DNA of 64,000 nt from assembly GCA_018398765.1 (NCBI GenBank), contig JAHBMJ010003138.1:76032-140031 (forward strand), in the 5' to 3' direction. The notes beneath the pieces are model-generated. The model had not been told where the DNA came from. It did no database searches and worked only from the letters and a program-made list of their open reading frames with translations. This document shows positions 9,908 to 23,062 of the stretch, piece by piece. A program made the position numbers and the translations under genes. This DNA is from Chromera velia. Its lineage: Eukaryota; Sar; Chromeraceae. How positions within the stretch are numbered: position 1 is the stretch's first letter; each line of letters starts with the position of its first letter.

Positions 9908-12900
9908 TACACACAGGTACGCGTACACGTACACAAACACACACCCAAACATGTAAAGAGAAAGCTGACAGACACACGAAGGCACTCGTTTTTTGTCCTG
10001 GCAGAACATGCAACAGTCACGAGAATCTGCTTCCCTCTTTTCTCCAAGTCCAGCGCACCCTTCGGAACGACTTTTAGGAGCCTGGCAGAGCAGAAGCCCT
10101 GATGTTTTCTCTTTCCTTCCCACCCTTCCGTCTCCCCACTTTCCTTCCCGACTGACTGTTCTGCAGAACTGGAGGCACTCGGAGGACTTTTCGATCCTGG
10201 AGGCACAAACAGGTTCAACGAATCACTCGCGCAGTACGGAGTGTGTCGAGCCCCTACACCCACTCCACCTGTTTTGCTTTTGCTTCCTCCTCCCGCAGTG
10301 GAGGGCGGGGATAGCGCGGACCCCACTCCTCCATCGATCCGTGCTCCATACCTTCTCGGGGAGACGTTGACGCGAATAGAGGCAAACCGGGGAGCCTGTC
10401 GCCTGCCCCTCCCTCCCTCTGTCGCATTTGCTGAAGAGACGGGATGGAGGACACAAAGGGGCACAGAGACAGTCTGACGCACTGTGGGAGGAGCAGAAGC
10501 TCCTAGGAAGGATGCCTCGGAGGAGAAATCGTCTTCAGTGTCGAACAACATCCCCCCCAATCCTGTTGTTGTTCTGTCATCTGAGGGAGGTGGAGACGGG
10601 ATGAGTGCGGGCACTACGGAGGTGTCTATTCTGAAGAAGGCTGTCATCTCGGGGTCCTCAAATTCACACGAGAAGTCGAACGATGCTTCAACAAAGGGAG
10701 ACGGTGCGACTAGATGGAGGGGCACAGACTCCTCCCCCATCTCTGCTGTCTCTGCCCCTGTTGGGGCAGAATCAGAGGAGGTCGAAGAGCCGAAAAAGAA
10801 GAGGGGAATGGCTTGTTGACCGCGTGAGGGGTCAGTGGAGAGTGGGTAGGCCCGGAGACTATCGGATCGAGTTTGGGGAACTGTCAGGGGTGATTCTTTG
10901 GAATCAAGTGTCGACAGAGGTCGAGGATATTCTGCAATCACACTTGTCACTGCGATAGGCATCAGGTCTGGTTGAGAGGCTCCCGTCTCCCCCGCCAGTC
11001 CTACACCCAGACCATCGCCAGAGAGAGAGGAGGGGGGGAACGCGGATTCTGAGAGACGAACTAACGAGGGGCGATAGGGACCACTTTGCTTTCCGGGGGC
11101 ACGCGCACGCCCCTCTCGTGGTCTCTCTGGTAATGATTTGACAAACGCGAAAGCCAAGCCGTCGGACGTTCCACTATCTGACGGAGACGTGCAAACGTGC
11201 ACTGAAGGGGAAGAGGCGAACAGTATTTGGCCTGAACTCTCCGAGTCTCCTTCTGATGTGTGTGACACATTTGCTGCACTGCCATCAGGGGAGGAGGGCC
11301 GACGAACGGGTGGCGGCGCCAGACCGATCGGTTGGATCCCGAAAGTCCAATCTGTGTGGCCCCCTAAAAGCGAAATGCCGCTTTGCGGGGTTCCTTCTTT
11401 TCCTCCCACTGCTGCCCACATCGCCCTAATGGTTTTGGCAATGGCAGACCGTCTCCTGTCTACTGACACCCTGGACGATTCCGACGTATCCCCCCAGACC
11501 TTCATCTGAACTCGGAGTTTTAATCCCAGGGCAAAAAACACCCGTCTCCTTGTAGACATGAGGGAACTCCCGCTGGGATTTCCTGCGGGAGACGGAGAGG
11601 GAGACGGCGAGGCATCCGAAGAGACGTGCACAGACGGACACACATAGCGGTCTCCGTGCCATCCAGACTTTTGCTCTGCCTCGGCCGCTGCACCTCCACC
11701 TCTGTGTCGCGTTTCGGCTTCAAGCAGAGCTACTCCCACAGGAGAAAAGTTTTCGGACGCAACTTCCAGGGACGAGAACCTGCAGAATTTGAACGAAAGA
11801 AAGAAAGAAAGAAAGACAGAATGATAAATTGAACGCGGAGAACGATGTATGCATAACCACTAAGGCGGAAGAAATGAAGCTTGTTGAGTCCAACAATGAG
11901 TCCACCGCAAACTTGAAAATGCAAAAATCAGTCAGACACTCAAGCAAAGGGAAGAGAGGGAGAGAAGGCCGAAGAAAAAAAATCTCACAAGTCGACACAA
12001 ACGCATGCGCTCGCAGAGAAAACCAAAGAAGGAGATGACCACACCATCTCTTTCTCCTGCCCTCCCGCGCCCCCCCCCACTGACTCACTTTGCTTCAACG
12101 TTGGTGACTTCGAACCCGTCTCCTCTTTCTGCGTCTCTCTTTGCTGCTTGTTTCAGCAATCTCACTGCCTCTCTCTCCAACGCACGCAGCTCCACCTCCA
12201 CGCGGGACTTCACGATCTGCACCCACTCCTTCAATCTGGAGCTTCCTCCCTCCGGAGCCTTGCACAGCTCCTCCACGACTCTCCGAATCCCCCCAAGCCA
12301 CCTGCCTGGCGTCTCTGCCTTCAGGACAGTGGTGTAGGCCACAGCTGTGGGTTGCAGTCTCAACGCAAGCATGACGTCAATGTTCTCTTCCTGATGGTCT
12401 CTCGCCCCCCTTCCTCTGTCGACACGGGCGGACCCGGAAGGCAGAATGTGCGACCCGAGCAGCCGCACCACTCCTGACGGAGAGACCACCACCGGAGACG
12501 GCAGATAGTCAGCCGCGGCGGCCACGCAAAGACGGATGGAGTCCCATAAAATCGAACGGGGCTTCCGGCCTGCATGGGAAGAACACAAGGAGAGAGCAGT
12601 GCCGACACACGTAAACGTCCACCTCCCCCCCCCCCNCCCCCCCCCACACACACGCACGCACGCACGCAGAGAGAGAGAGAGAGAGAGAAAGAGAGGGAGA
12701 AATGGAGGTACGCAGCAGAAGTAGAGGGGGACTGAAGAAGAGAGCATCGAAAGACGCAAAGAGGCGTCTTCAGGGAGAGAAGACGCATGGACTCCATAAA
12801 CAACCCCCACTCTTTCCTTCACCCCCCAAACACGCACAGATATGCCTACCCACCAGGTTTATCGCCCAATCGTACAGAGAAGCTGACGGCTGCACAACCG

Positions 12901-15900
12901 GGGGACCGTCCCACTACCCTCACGGCCGCACTTCCCGGAGGCACAGCCCCCTCAGGCAGAATTCCTGCGCGCATCCTTCCACTGCCATCTCCGAAGAGCG
13001 CTGAGTTTCCCTCTCCCTCTCCTGATTGACTTCCTACCTCTCCCTCTGCCCAGATGGCACTTCCAGAAGAGGAATACGTACCCCCTTGGCGAGAGGCAAA
13101 CGAAGGGAAACCGACGGAGATAACACTGGCGTGGCTTGACCAACTTTCGATCCTGCAGGTACATGGAGATTTGCGCGGCGGTGACCTTTTATTTGGGCGA
13201 ACCGCATGAATGCATTTGGACAATTCTACAGATACCGGACCGCTTCACACTTTGCTCTACACAGAGAGAAAGGACTCTCTCTATCGGTATCTCATGACCC
13301 CCTCTGCAGTGGTTCACGCCCCCTCCTTGCATTCAGACACAGACCAAGAGTAAAAACTGGGTTCTTTCATAAAGTGTCGCACACCACTGTTTCTTTAATT
13401 CACTACCCCCCCTGTGACCCTCTCTTTTGCAGTTTGCACATGGATATGAATGAGTCCACCATCCCCCCCTCGCCCCTTTTCTCTCTCTCCAGACGATCTA
13501 TTTATCAAAGTGTGCTTTGAAGCAGTAAGAAAGAAGGTCCAAAAAACATCAACTCTCCTCCTTTCTGATCCATGAGAGAAAGAGAGAAGAAACAAAAACA
13601 GACAAACTTGAATGCAGTCTCTCTCTCTCACCTTGAATCGACAGGGAAGACGATGGGGAAACCGTAGGGGTCCAGGAGAACGAGGCCGACGTCAAGGAAG
13701 GCGCCGGGATACAGGACAGGCACGCTCCCGAAGAAAAAGTCCCCCCCACTGCCCCCCCCTCTCAAGACAGCTACAGGAGAGGAGGACGAAGGAGACGGCG
13801 CACGAGGGGCAGATCCCGACACAGGCATGCGTGCTCCGAACAGAGACGGCAAAGAGACCAGACGAGAAAGGGGAACTGCTTGAAGTTCTGTCGCTTCTTT
13901 GACAACTGCCGTGAACTCTGCCTGCAATTTGAAGAAAACAACAAAAAAGCCACAAGAGCGGGAAGCACCGATAAAAGTTCAAACAGAATTGCAACGAGAC
14001 GCCAGAAAGGCTTCGGACCAGCTCGACATGTCTTTCTCCCAATTGACGCATCATTTTCAAAAGGCGGCTCTTTTGAGCAAAATCGCAACCGCGGTCCTTC
14101 AGTCAAGCAGTAGGAAACCCTTCCAAATCACAAAAAGGGAAGGAAGGAAGGAAGGAAAGAACGAAGGAAGGAAGGAAGGAAGGAAGGAAGGAAGGGAGGG
14201 AGGGAGGGAAGGAAGGGAAGAAAAAAAAAAAGAAAAAGACGCCAGCTTACTTCAGGAAGTTCCAGCTCGTCCACTTTTGTTCCAGATCTGATCTTGACAG
14301 ATGTCCGCCCTTCCGTCTCTGCCGAGGTCATTCCGGCCACTCTCACTTGAATGCTCTCTCCTCCCTCCCCTTCTCGCATCTCTTCCCCCCAGTCCTCCCA
14401 CTTCAGTTCTCCCTGAGTGATCACAAGCGGGTCTGCCACCCGAAGAGAGCCCTCACTAATGCCCCACAGACTGGCCACAGAACTGTAACCTGAGTGGCTT
14501 ACAGCGAATCGGGTAACCACCCCGGGACAGACGCGCAGAACGCGACAGGAGCACCCAGAGGGCCACCACAAGGCGTAGCCCACAAGAGGCACCCCACACC
14601 CAGATGCGAAGGGCAGAGGGAACGATGGGAGAGTCCCCGAGGGTCCGGGATAGACCACAACGACAACAGACTCCTGCAGGCCAGAAACAGAAAGAAAAAG
14701 ATCGCAGCTAGGTAAATTAGGGTATTCTTTCTCTTCATCTTACGGCAATAAATGGGGGCTGAAGGAATCGTACGCTTATCAAGGAGGACAGGCTGAAACG
14801 AAAAAAACACATGATCCGACCCAAGTCACTCCCTTTCTCTAGCACACACCGCTAATTGGAAAGAAGAAAGAGGGTTTATGAGACCTCCAGCTGTGTCCCT
14901 ATTCGTTTACGGGACCCTCAAACATCTCCTCAGCCATCCATATCATATTCTCTCCCCGAATCCAAATAGAGGCGCAAAAAAAAAGGCCCAAACCGCCCAG
15001 GCGAAACAAAACGAAAACAACCACCCCATGACTTACTGTAAACGTCTTAATGTGCCCGCCCCCACTTGAGCAGGTGGCCACTACCTCAATGCGGCTCGTC
15101 CCGGGTGCCAGGCCAACAACTCTCACGGCACTCAGGCCGCGGCCAGAGAGGGATGCACACAGGCCGGCCACCTCGGAGCCCACAGGTTCGCATTCAAAAG
15201 CGTTAACAGCAACAGCTGCCCCGGAGCCAGTGCCTGCCGCTCTTCTTGAAGAGGAAGACTGAGGATCCCCAAAAGCCAAAACAGAAGGGACCGAGGAAGT
15301 CCAGGCGAACCGACACTCACTGCCTGGAAGAATGTGACTGGACGCACGAGCATGCTCTCTAGGTCCCCCCTTTCTCTCTTTCTCTTTTTCCTTCTCTGTT
15401 GCATGGAGGGGCCCAGAAGGAATCCAAAGATGTCCCGGAGTGAACGGATCTTCTAATAGGGTCTCTAGTTGTGCCGTTAGTCTGCGGGATAATCCCTGGA
15501 CTAGATACGTCACTCTTTCCTGGACCTTTTCACCTTCACTTTCGTCCTCTAACACCAACGCTCCATCCCCGCCCTCTTTGAAGAACTCCGGCGGAGGCTC
15601 AACTTGAAGTAGAGGGACGTCCCGGCCTCTCGAATCGGCAGCGATGCCCAACCGGAGATTGTGGGGGAAGGCGACAATCACAGACACCTGTTTCTGAGCA
15701 ACAGGAAGATTGCGGTTATCCCCCTGTGGCAGGAAGAGTTTGAGTGTCACGGTGGCACTGCCCTCTGAGCCTGTGACTATTCGGTCAGTGCGTTCACTGA
15801 CGAGCTCTACGATGGTGGTGTTACTAGACCGCCACACAGGCCTGTATGACCTTGCAGTGCCTGTACGCGAGGAAGAGACGGAGTCTCCTGTGAGGGGGGG

Positions 15901-18900
15901 CCCTCCTCGGACAGCCAGTTCTACTGTGTGGCCGTAAGGGAAGAGAACGAGGCGCGAAGGGAGAATCTCGAGGGGGCGGAACACCTCCACGGACACGGAG
16001 GCGAAGAGCTGCACGGACGTCCATAGCGTTTCTTTGTCAGAGGAAAAAGGGAGAGGGTAGCAGAAAACAGAAACGAAGCAAGGGTACCGCGAGAGAAAAG
16101 AAAAGAAAATTTTGGGGAAATGGAAAGCAGCGATGCAGCCAAATTTGAGCAGGGAAGGCACAATGGTGCCTTTTTCAATTCATTCCTGACCCCCCAACCA
16201 ACCAAGCAACTAATCGACTCACTGACTGACTGACTGACTGACCTTCTTGCCCCACTCGGACCCACTCTTGGAGAAAGTCAGCGTGGTCCTCCCAACCCTC
16301 AGACCTCTGACCAGCACAGACGGGAGGGGGTACACAAGGGCTTCACCGCCTCTGTCCCGTCCCTCTCTCTCTGCCACCCTGTCAGCGTCTATGCTTGCGT
16401 CAATCTGAAGGGAGGGAAAGGATGGAAAACAGAAGAGAGGTGGACAGAGGAAACAATTGAATTCACTTTTTTGCGATGGGGGGAGGAGCCAACCAGACAT
16501 TTCACGTATTTATGAGTGAAGAACACTTCAAAGCACAGACAGTGAAGCAGCTCGAGGAGAAGAAGAGACGCTGAGGACATCCCGGCGTCTGTCATCAACT
16601 TCTTCTGCTTCCTTCTGTTGCCGCAAATTGAGGCACCGAGTGCTTTGCAAGGGGGTCGAAGAGATGAGCGCAAAAGCTGTCTTTGCTCTTGAGCTCACTG
16701 AATGGGAAGAGTAAAGATGCGTGAGAAAGAAGTGAATTCTCTGCCTACATGCCGACCTTCTCTCTGAGGCGTCTGAACGGTTCTGGCAGGGATCCTCTTT
16801 CCCTCTCTTCCTTTCCGCCTTCAAACAAAATCTTCAGCGTGCTGTCATCTCCACTCCGAAGGTTAGGCACCAGAGCCATCAGAGAGAAGGATGCAAGCGG
16901 AACCTTGTCACCATCATACGCTGTCACTTGCACCGGATAGAGCCTGTCCTTCTCTACCAGCTGGGGCGAGATGTCACCCCACACTCCACCGAAAGACAAG
17001 TCACCCTCTTCATCTTCTGTGTCCACAGGCACACGCAACACTGAAAGATCAAGAGACTGCGTCTCCCTCCAATCGACTGTGAAAAGCGCTCTCTGCCCAC
17101 CGAGGAGATACACGTCCTCTCCGAACACCTCCACAGGACCTTTCGGAAGTTCTTTCGCATGAACAAAAAACTCCCTCCAGGGGAGGTCCAGACTCTTTTC
17201 CGGAGACAACACCGCTGCAGTGTGTGGATCATCGCCTAGATAAAAGAGCCAACGGGGATCATTCAGAAGAGGGAGGTCTATCGGATCTGTCAATCCCCCT
17301 TTAAACGTCTGGAAGAACTCGGCAGCCAACAGAGCGGACATACCAGACGAGTCCAGACGGACCCCCAACGCCCCCTCTGCCCTCTTTCCCCCCTCTTCAA
17401 ACAAACGACTGCCAATAAACTCTGGGGGCATTTGTGGGTCCTTTCGTCTCTCTGCAGTCGGTTCGAAATGGAAGATTTGGAACTCTGAATCTGCCACCCT
17501 CAGGGCTGAGGGCATCACCCCTGCCGTCCCATTTCTTGCAGACAGCTGTGCTACGGGACCCATACCGGAGCCCCCCAGCAGGACGGATCGGAGGAAAAAG
17601 TGTTCGTTGAAACAAAGACGAAGATACTTTTGGGGTACCATCCATTCAGGATTCGGGCGAATGACAAAACGCAGCTGTCCCCTCAACACCAAAAAAAGGG
17701 AAGAGCCAGCTCCAGCAGAATCAAATTGTTCCCACTTCCCCCCCCAGCCTTCCAAATTCCCCCCGCCTGTCGCTGCAGAAGACACTCTCCCGTCTGTCAG
17801 CTCCTCAGCCTCCTTCAGAAGAGCTTCCGAAATTTCTGCACAGATGCAAATTCACAAACTGGATTCAATTTGTCCATCCTACTGTAATATGAGCAGTTTC
17901 TTTTCTCATTCCACTCCTCCACTCTTCCAGCCAGTCACAGTTTGTTCCTCTTTAGCATGCGCAACTTCTTTGAATAGTCAAACAAGGGCTTATCAAAATG
18001 AGACCAACGGTATTTCCCTCACCTCAGCACTGCCTTTGCCTTTCCAAAGTCAATCTAAACCCAATCACCCTGCTGGCACTGACTGACCTGGACCGTCTGC
18101 CTTTAAATTTCGAAGCAAGCCGCCAAGTCTCACACTCTCACCCCCCCCATACCCAACCCCTGCAGCCCCACCCTGCGTCCCCAACCACACAAGGGCAGCC
18201 TCCAGCCGAAACGTGTCATCGACCTTGCACGGATCCCCTACTACATGGACACCCAAAAGATCTGCCTGGGGGAAGATCCAACCATGACCGACCGCCCCTC
18301 TTTCCCTCGCCTGTTGAAAAAGCCTCTCAGTCGCTGCGCTGGCAGTCCCTTTGCTCGGATAGGGGGGGAATGGATGGGTGCGCTCTATGTCTGCTTCCGA
18401 GAGTCTCACAGTGTCTGCCTCCCCCTTTCTGTCCCTCAGCATTCTCCAAGCAACGGAGTGGGGCCGGAAGGCATACATCAACCGCCCGGCTGAGTCGAAG
18501 GCAGCAGCCGCCACTTTGGCAAATTTCTCAACAGGGTGTCCGCACCGAATGAAAGTCTGCAGGGAAGCGAGGGATCAGAAAGACACGGGGCAGGAAGAGA
18601 AAACGTGAGAATGGGAACAGGCAGCAGGCAAGGAGAAAGATGAAAATTCTCGAAGTTGCCAACCCAGCGATTACAAGCGTGAAATACAACCAGGCAGTCA
18701 GACTACTATCCTCCAGACTACTATCCAAGCCAGGTACATGCACAGAGGAAGATGCCATCAAAAGAAAAGGAGATGCACAGAGGAAAAGGAGGTGCAGAAG
18801 GCAAACCGACCAATGGCTCGGGAGCATGCATGTTTTTCCGTGCAGTCGCGTCAGCCAGAGGGAAGGGCTTCAGTCTTTGCCCCTCGGTCTCGTCCTCCCG

Positions 18901-19024
18901 CCCTCCGGAAGCCCGGAGCGACACCATCACCTCGTCGTGAGCAACCACACGAAGACGGTGCGGCACATCGCACACAACTCGAATGACTCTCCGGGCAGTC
19001 TTCGAGCAACTGCATAGACAGACA

Positions 19025-19060
<36 letters not shown>

Positions 19061-21039
19061 CATACATACATACATACATACATACACACATGCATACATA
19101 CATGCATACATGCACATGCACCGGAGGAGGTTATCCATCCCGATGCTCTTGCGGGCACTCCAGGAGACATTCTCTCTCTCTTTCTTTGCGCTGTGCGTCA
19201 TGGCTCTCTCACATATCTCAACCCCCCCCCCCCAATTCTCTTTTCTATTGCAAGTGCTCACCGTGCGTCATCACAATCCTCCGCTCCCCAAGAATGCCAT
19301 CGAGTCGTCACTTCACCAATCAACTCAACCACCGGCGTCTCCTCAAAGCACTGGACCTGAAAGAACTCTGAGGACCCGCACCTCTCCCTGCCACCGTCTC
19401 TTTGCAGAAGGAGCATACCCTTCGGGAGGGGGAGGGAAGAGGGGGCTGGAGAGAGACAGAAGGTTCTGCTGATTTGGTCAAGAGGGGCCGGTGTGTCAAC
19501 ACCCAGGGTGCCGGGGCCCTCGAGAAGTTCCAACCGGAGTGTGGCACCCAGTGCAACCGAGAGAATACCTTCCGTCTCCGCACCTGTCCCTGGAGGGACC
19601 CCTTGTCTCTGCGCCGCCGCTTGTCGCTCTTCCTCCAAGACTGTCAGGGAAACAGGGAGGATCGGTCTGTCAAGGAAGTAGGGTCGAAGAGGGCCTGATA
19701 CGTGAATGTCTGCATGTGTAAACTCGGGATTGAAATCGGGTTGTTTTTGCAACACCGCTGCTTGACTGAGGCCCTCGTTGGTTGGCACAAGTCTGCAAGT
19801 CCCCCTTTGTCTTCCGTGTGCAAAGAATACACGAAGCGGGGCCTCACGGGGATGCCTCGAATGGATCTGGGACGCTTCCTCCTGCACGTACAGAGGAAAG
19901 TAAGCAAGAGGCATGCATATGATCAATCAAGAGAGACCATCCTGAATTCCGGCAGCAGAGCGTCTCCATTTTCCTTCCTCGATTTTTTGAAGTGAAAGAA
20001 GTTGCAATTTCTTGCCTTCACCTAGTCGCTCCTTCGGGTCGCAAGCAAATGGAAGGAAGGAAACCGGACGGTCGCAACGCGGGATTCCTCTTCTTCTTCT
20101 TCCCCTTCTTCGTGTATGCATGCGTGCCTCGTGCACTTGCTGGGTAAAAGGACATGGGGGGAAAAGATGAGCTCAAGACGATAAGATGAGGTCACAACAA
20201 ACAGAGAGACAGAGAGACAGACGGACCTCGGGAGGCATAGAGTGGAGAGAGAGCCTTGACTCATCTGAGATTTGCAATTCGACTCTCCACTGCAGGCAAA
20301 TCAGTGGAGGGACAGGAGGAGTAGGGGAGACAGGAAGGAAGCACAGGGGAGGGTGATCGAACGCCAGGAGGGTGATCGAAGCACAATGAGGCTTCATGGG
20401 TTCACACAGCCCCTTCCTTGCACCCAAGCAGACACATATGGAGACACCCGCCCAAAGACGCACGCACGCGCACATTCACACACACACATACACGTGTGTG
20501 TGCGCAGAAAGAGAAAGGAAAGACAAAAAACAGAGCGCATTGCAGTCTCCCTCTTCCACCGCACGACAACGGAGAAAGAGACGAAGGTCACGATGATAGG
20601 CGGTCCACAGCCACCGTCTTGAGAAACATAAAGCAAAGTGAGATCGGCCCGTTCCACACCTCTTCCGCATAGAACAGAGATTGACGGACACTCGACTTCG
20701 TCTACAAGACGACAAACAGACTCCATTCCCACTTGTTGCTTTCATCCCGAAAGAAGTTTTCTGCTACCTGTGAACCACTTGCCTGTTTGGCGACACCGGA
20801 GCAATTTGCGACTCGGAGGTAGTCCTGAAAGTTCACGGCCTCTCTTCCTTCCCCCTCTCCCCAAAGCCTTCCTTCTCTTCTGTGACTCTCACGGAAGTGG
20901 TCGGGAACCGAGACCAGAAGAGCAGGCCGGCTGTGGCAGAAGACGAACGCCTGTGTGAGAGCAGGACAACATGCACAAACACATGGGAGAGAGATCAGAG
21001 ACGCACGCACACGCACACGCACACATACACAAACACACA

Positions 21040-21089
<50 letters not shown>

Positions 21090-22270
21090 AAGGGCATGCT
21101 GTGCGAAAAGAAGCACCATACACGGAAAGACGATGCGTCACCACATATACAAAGGAAGAAACGAAGCAAACACACAAAGCTACATACAAAGGAAGGCGAT
21201 AAAGCAAACAAATGCAGAAAGACAGAAAACCCACCAGGTCTTGAGTTCCACTCTCGATCACATCCGACCCGGCACCTGCTCGCAGCTCTTCAATCTTTCC
21301 GACCACCACCACCCGGACCACCAACTGTTCCTCTGGCCCTAGTTTGTTGTCCACAATTCTCACCTCCGACGTCCCCGGAGAGAGCCCACGCAGAAGACCG
21401 GCACTGTCGACTGTCACAAAGCCCTGGTGGCTGGACACAAATCTCACGTCCCCACTTCCCCCCTCAACTTTCATCAGGTAGCTATGAGAGGTCAGAAGGA
21501 CAATCACGCGCGGAGTCCCCTTAGCGAGTCGCAGAGGCTCCAGGACACGAAACCTTCTACGGGCAGTCTTCTGAGTCACCCACACATCACGGGCATGTCC
21601 TGCCCTCAGCGAGTCAAAACGTTCTTCTGCCCCTTGGCCCTCTGCAATGGTGGCAGCTGTCGGAAGAGGCCCGGCTGTGTCAAAGAGGAATTCTCCGCTT
21701 CCAAGTCGGCGTGCGTCAATCGAGAGGACCGCCTGCAGGAAGGGAAGGAAGAAGGACAAGAAGCGTATCAAAGATGTTTCTTTTTCATGCAAGATACTCC
21801 ACAGCGCTGAAGAAGGGCCCATCTTTTCCTGTCTCCACCCCTTATGATGAAAATCAGAGAAACGCTCTCGATCGCGCACTTTGAAGAAGACCAAGGGAGG
21901 GATTCTCCTGGCCGTCCCTTCCACGAAGCGCTACAACAGTCGCGGACAGCAACGAGCCACTCCTCTTTCCCGCCCAAAGACACACAGAAAGACACAGAGA
22001 CGCAAAGATGAAATCTTCTTTCAAACAAGAGACGCAAGATATTTCAGCGTGATCCCAACGAACCTTCGCGGCCGACTGAGCCAGGATGTCCACGGGGCAC
22101 GCCATCAGGTCGCCTCTCCCATCCGCGTCCCCTCTGCACTCCACCCCGAAGTCCATATTCTCAGGAATCGTCAGGGCGCGCAACTCAGGTTCCGCCTTCG
22201 GGCGATCCGAAAAGTATACTTGACTGAACAGGGCGATCTCTGCATGATCAGTCCGGGGAGGGAAGAAAAG

Positions 22271-22306
<36 letters not shown>

Positions 22307-23020
22307 AGATATGTATACACATACAACGACATAAAGAGAGAGAGAAAGAGCAAGAGCGAGAGAAATCCAGATGCGTAGCCGATGCATATGCTAACGCGTA
22401 CGAGAAAAGAAAGGGACAGGGAGGCAGAGAAGGAGCGAGACAAGGGACGGCAATCCCAAGCCTCGTTTGCCTGCTCTGTGTACATTTCCTTGTTAAGGAT
22501 CGGATGAGTGACGAAAATCGCTCACTTTGTCTCGGGGGCCCGCAACAGTGCCTTCTTTTCCTGTCTGTTTCTCAAGAAAATAAATCGAAATGAAACTGCC
22601 ACGCCTCAGTGGGGTGGACACATTGGGGAGAATTCCAAAAAAACCTGCCTAATTGAAAAAGAGTGAAGAGCAGCAGATAAACTGAAATGAGAAGGAAGCA
22701 CGAATACATGCAGATTGTCGTTCCCGCCCCTGGAACTCCCCCCAAAGGCGCATCGCTGTCTACATCCATCCTGGATTCAGTAGGTACCTGCCTTACTCCG
22801 AGTCCACATTAGCATAGACACAGCCCTACACAGATCTCCCTACTTACCGATGAAGTACTTTCTGCCCTCCACAAGGATCCACTCTCTTTCACTTATGGCC
22901 TCGTCAGACCATCGTTTGATGTCTCCCTGGCGCTTGTGCAAGTCAAAGTGTGCCATCTGGTTCTCTAGTTCGTCAGAAAAACCAGGAACCTGCACACACA
23001 CACACACACACACACACACT

Positions 23021-23062
<42 letters not shown>

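Noticed and set aside
9487-10123. Cys/Val-rich minus-strand frames extending beyond NUP210 exons
   Set aside because: The parts past the splice sites are (TG)n repeats. The phase-correct junctions at 9986 and 9739 remove them.
22572-22769. Possible NUP210 exon with a hydrophobic stretch
   Set aside because: Lies in the intron between 22848-22989 and 22064-22239, which join in phase and match the gp210 order without it.
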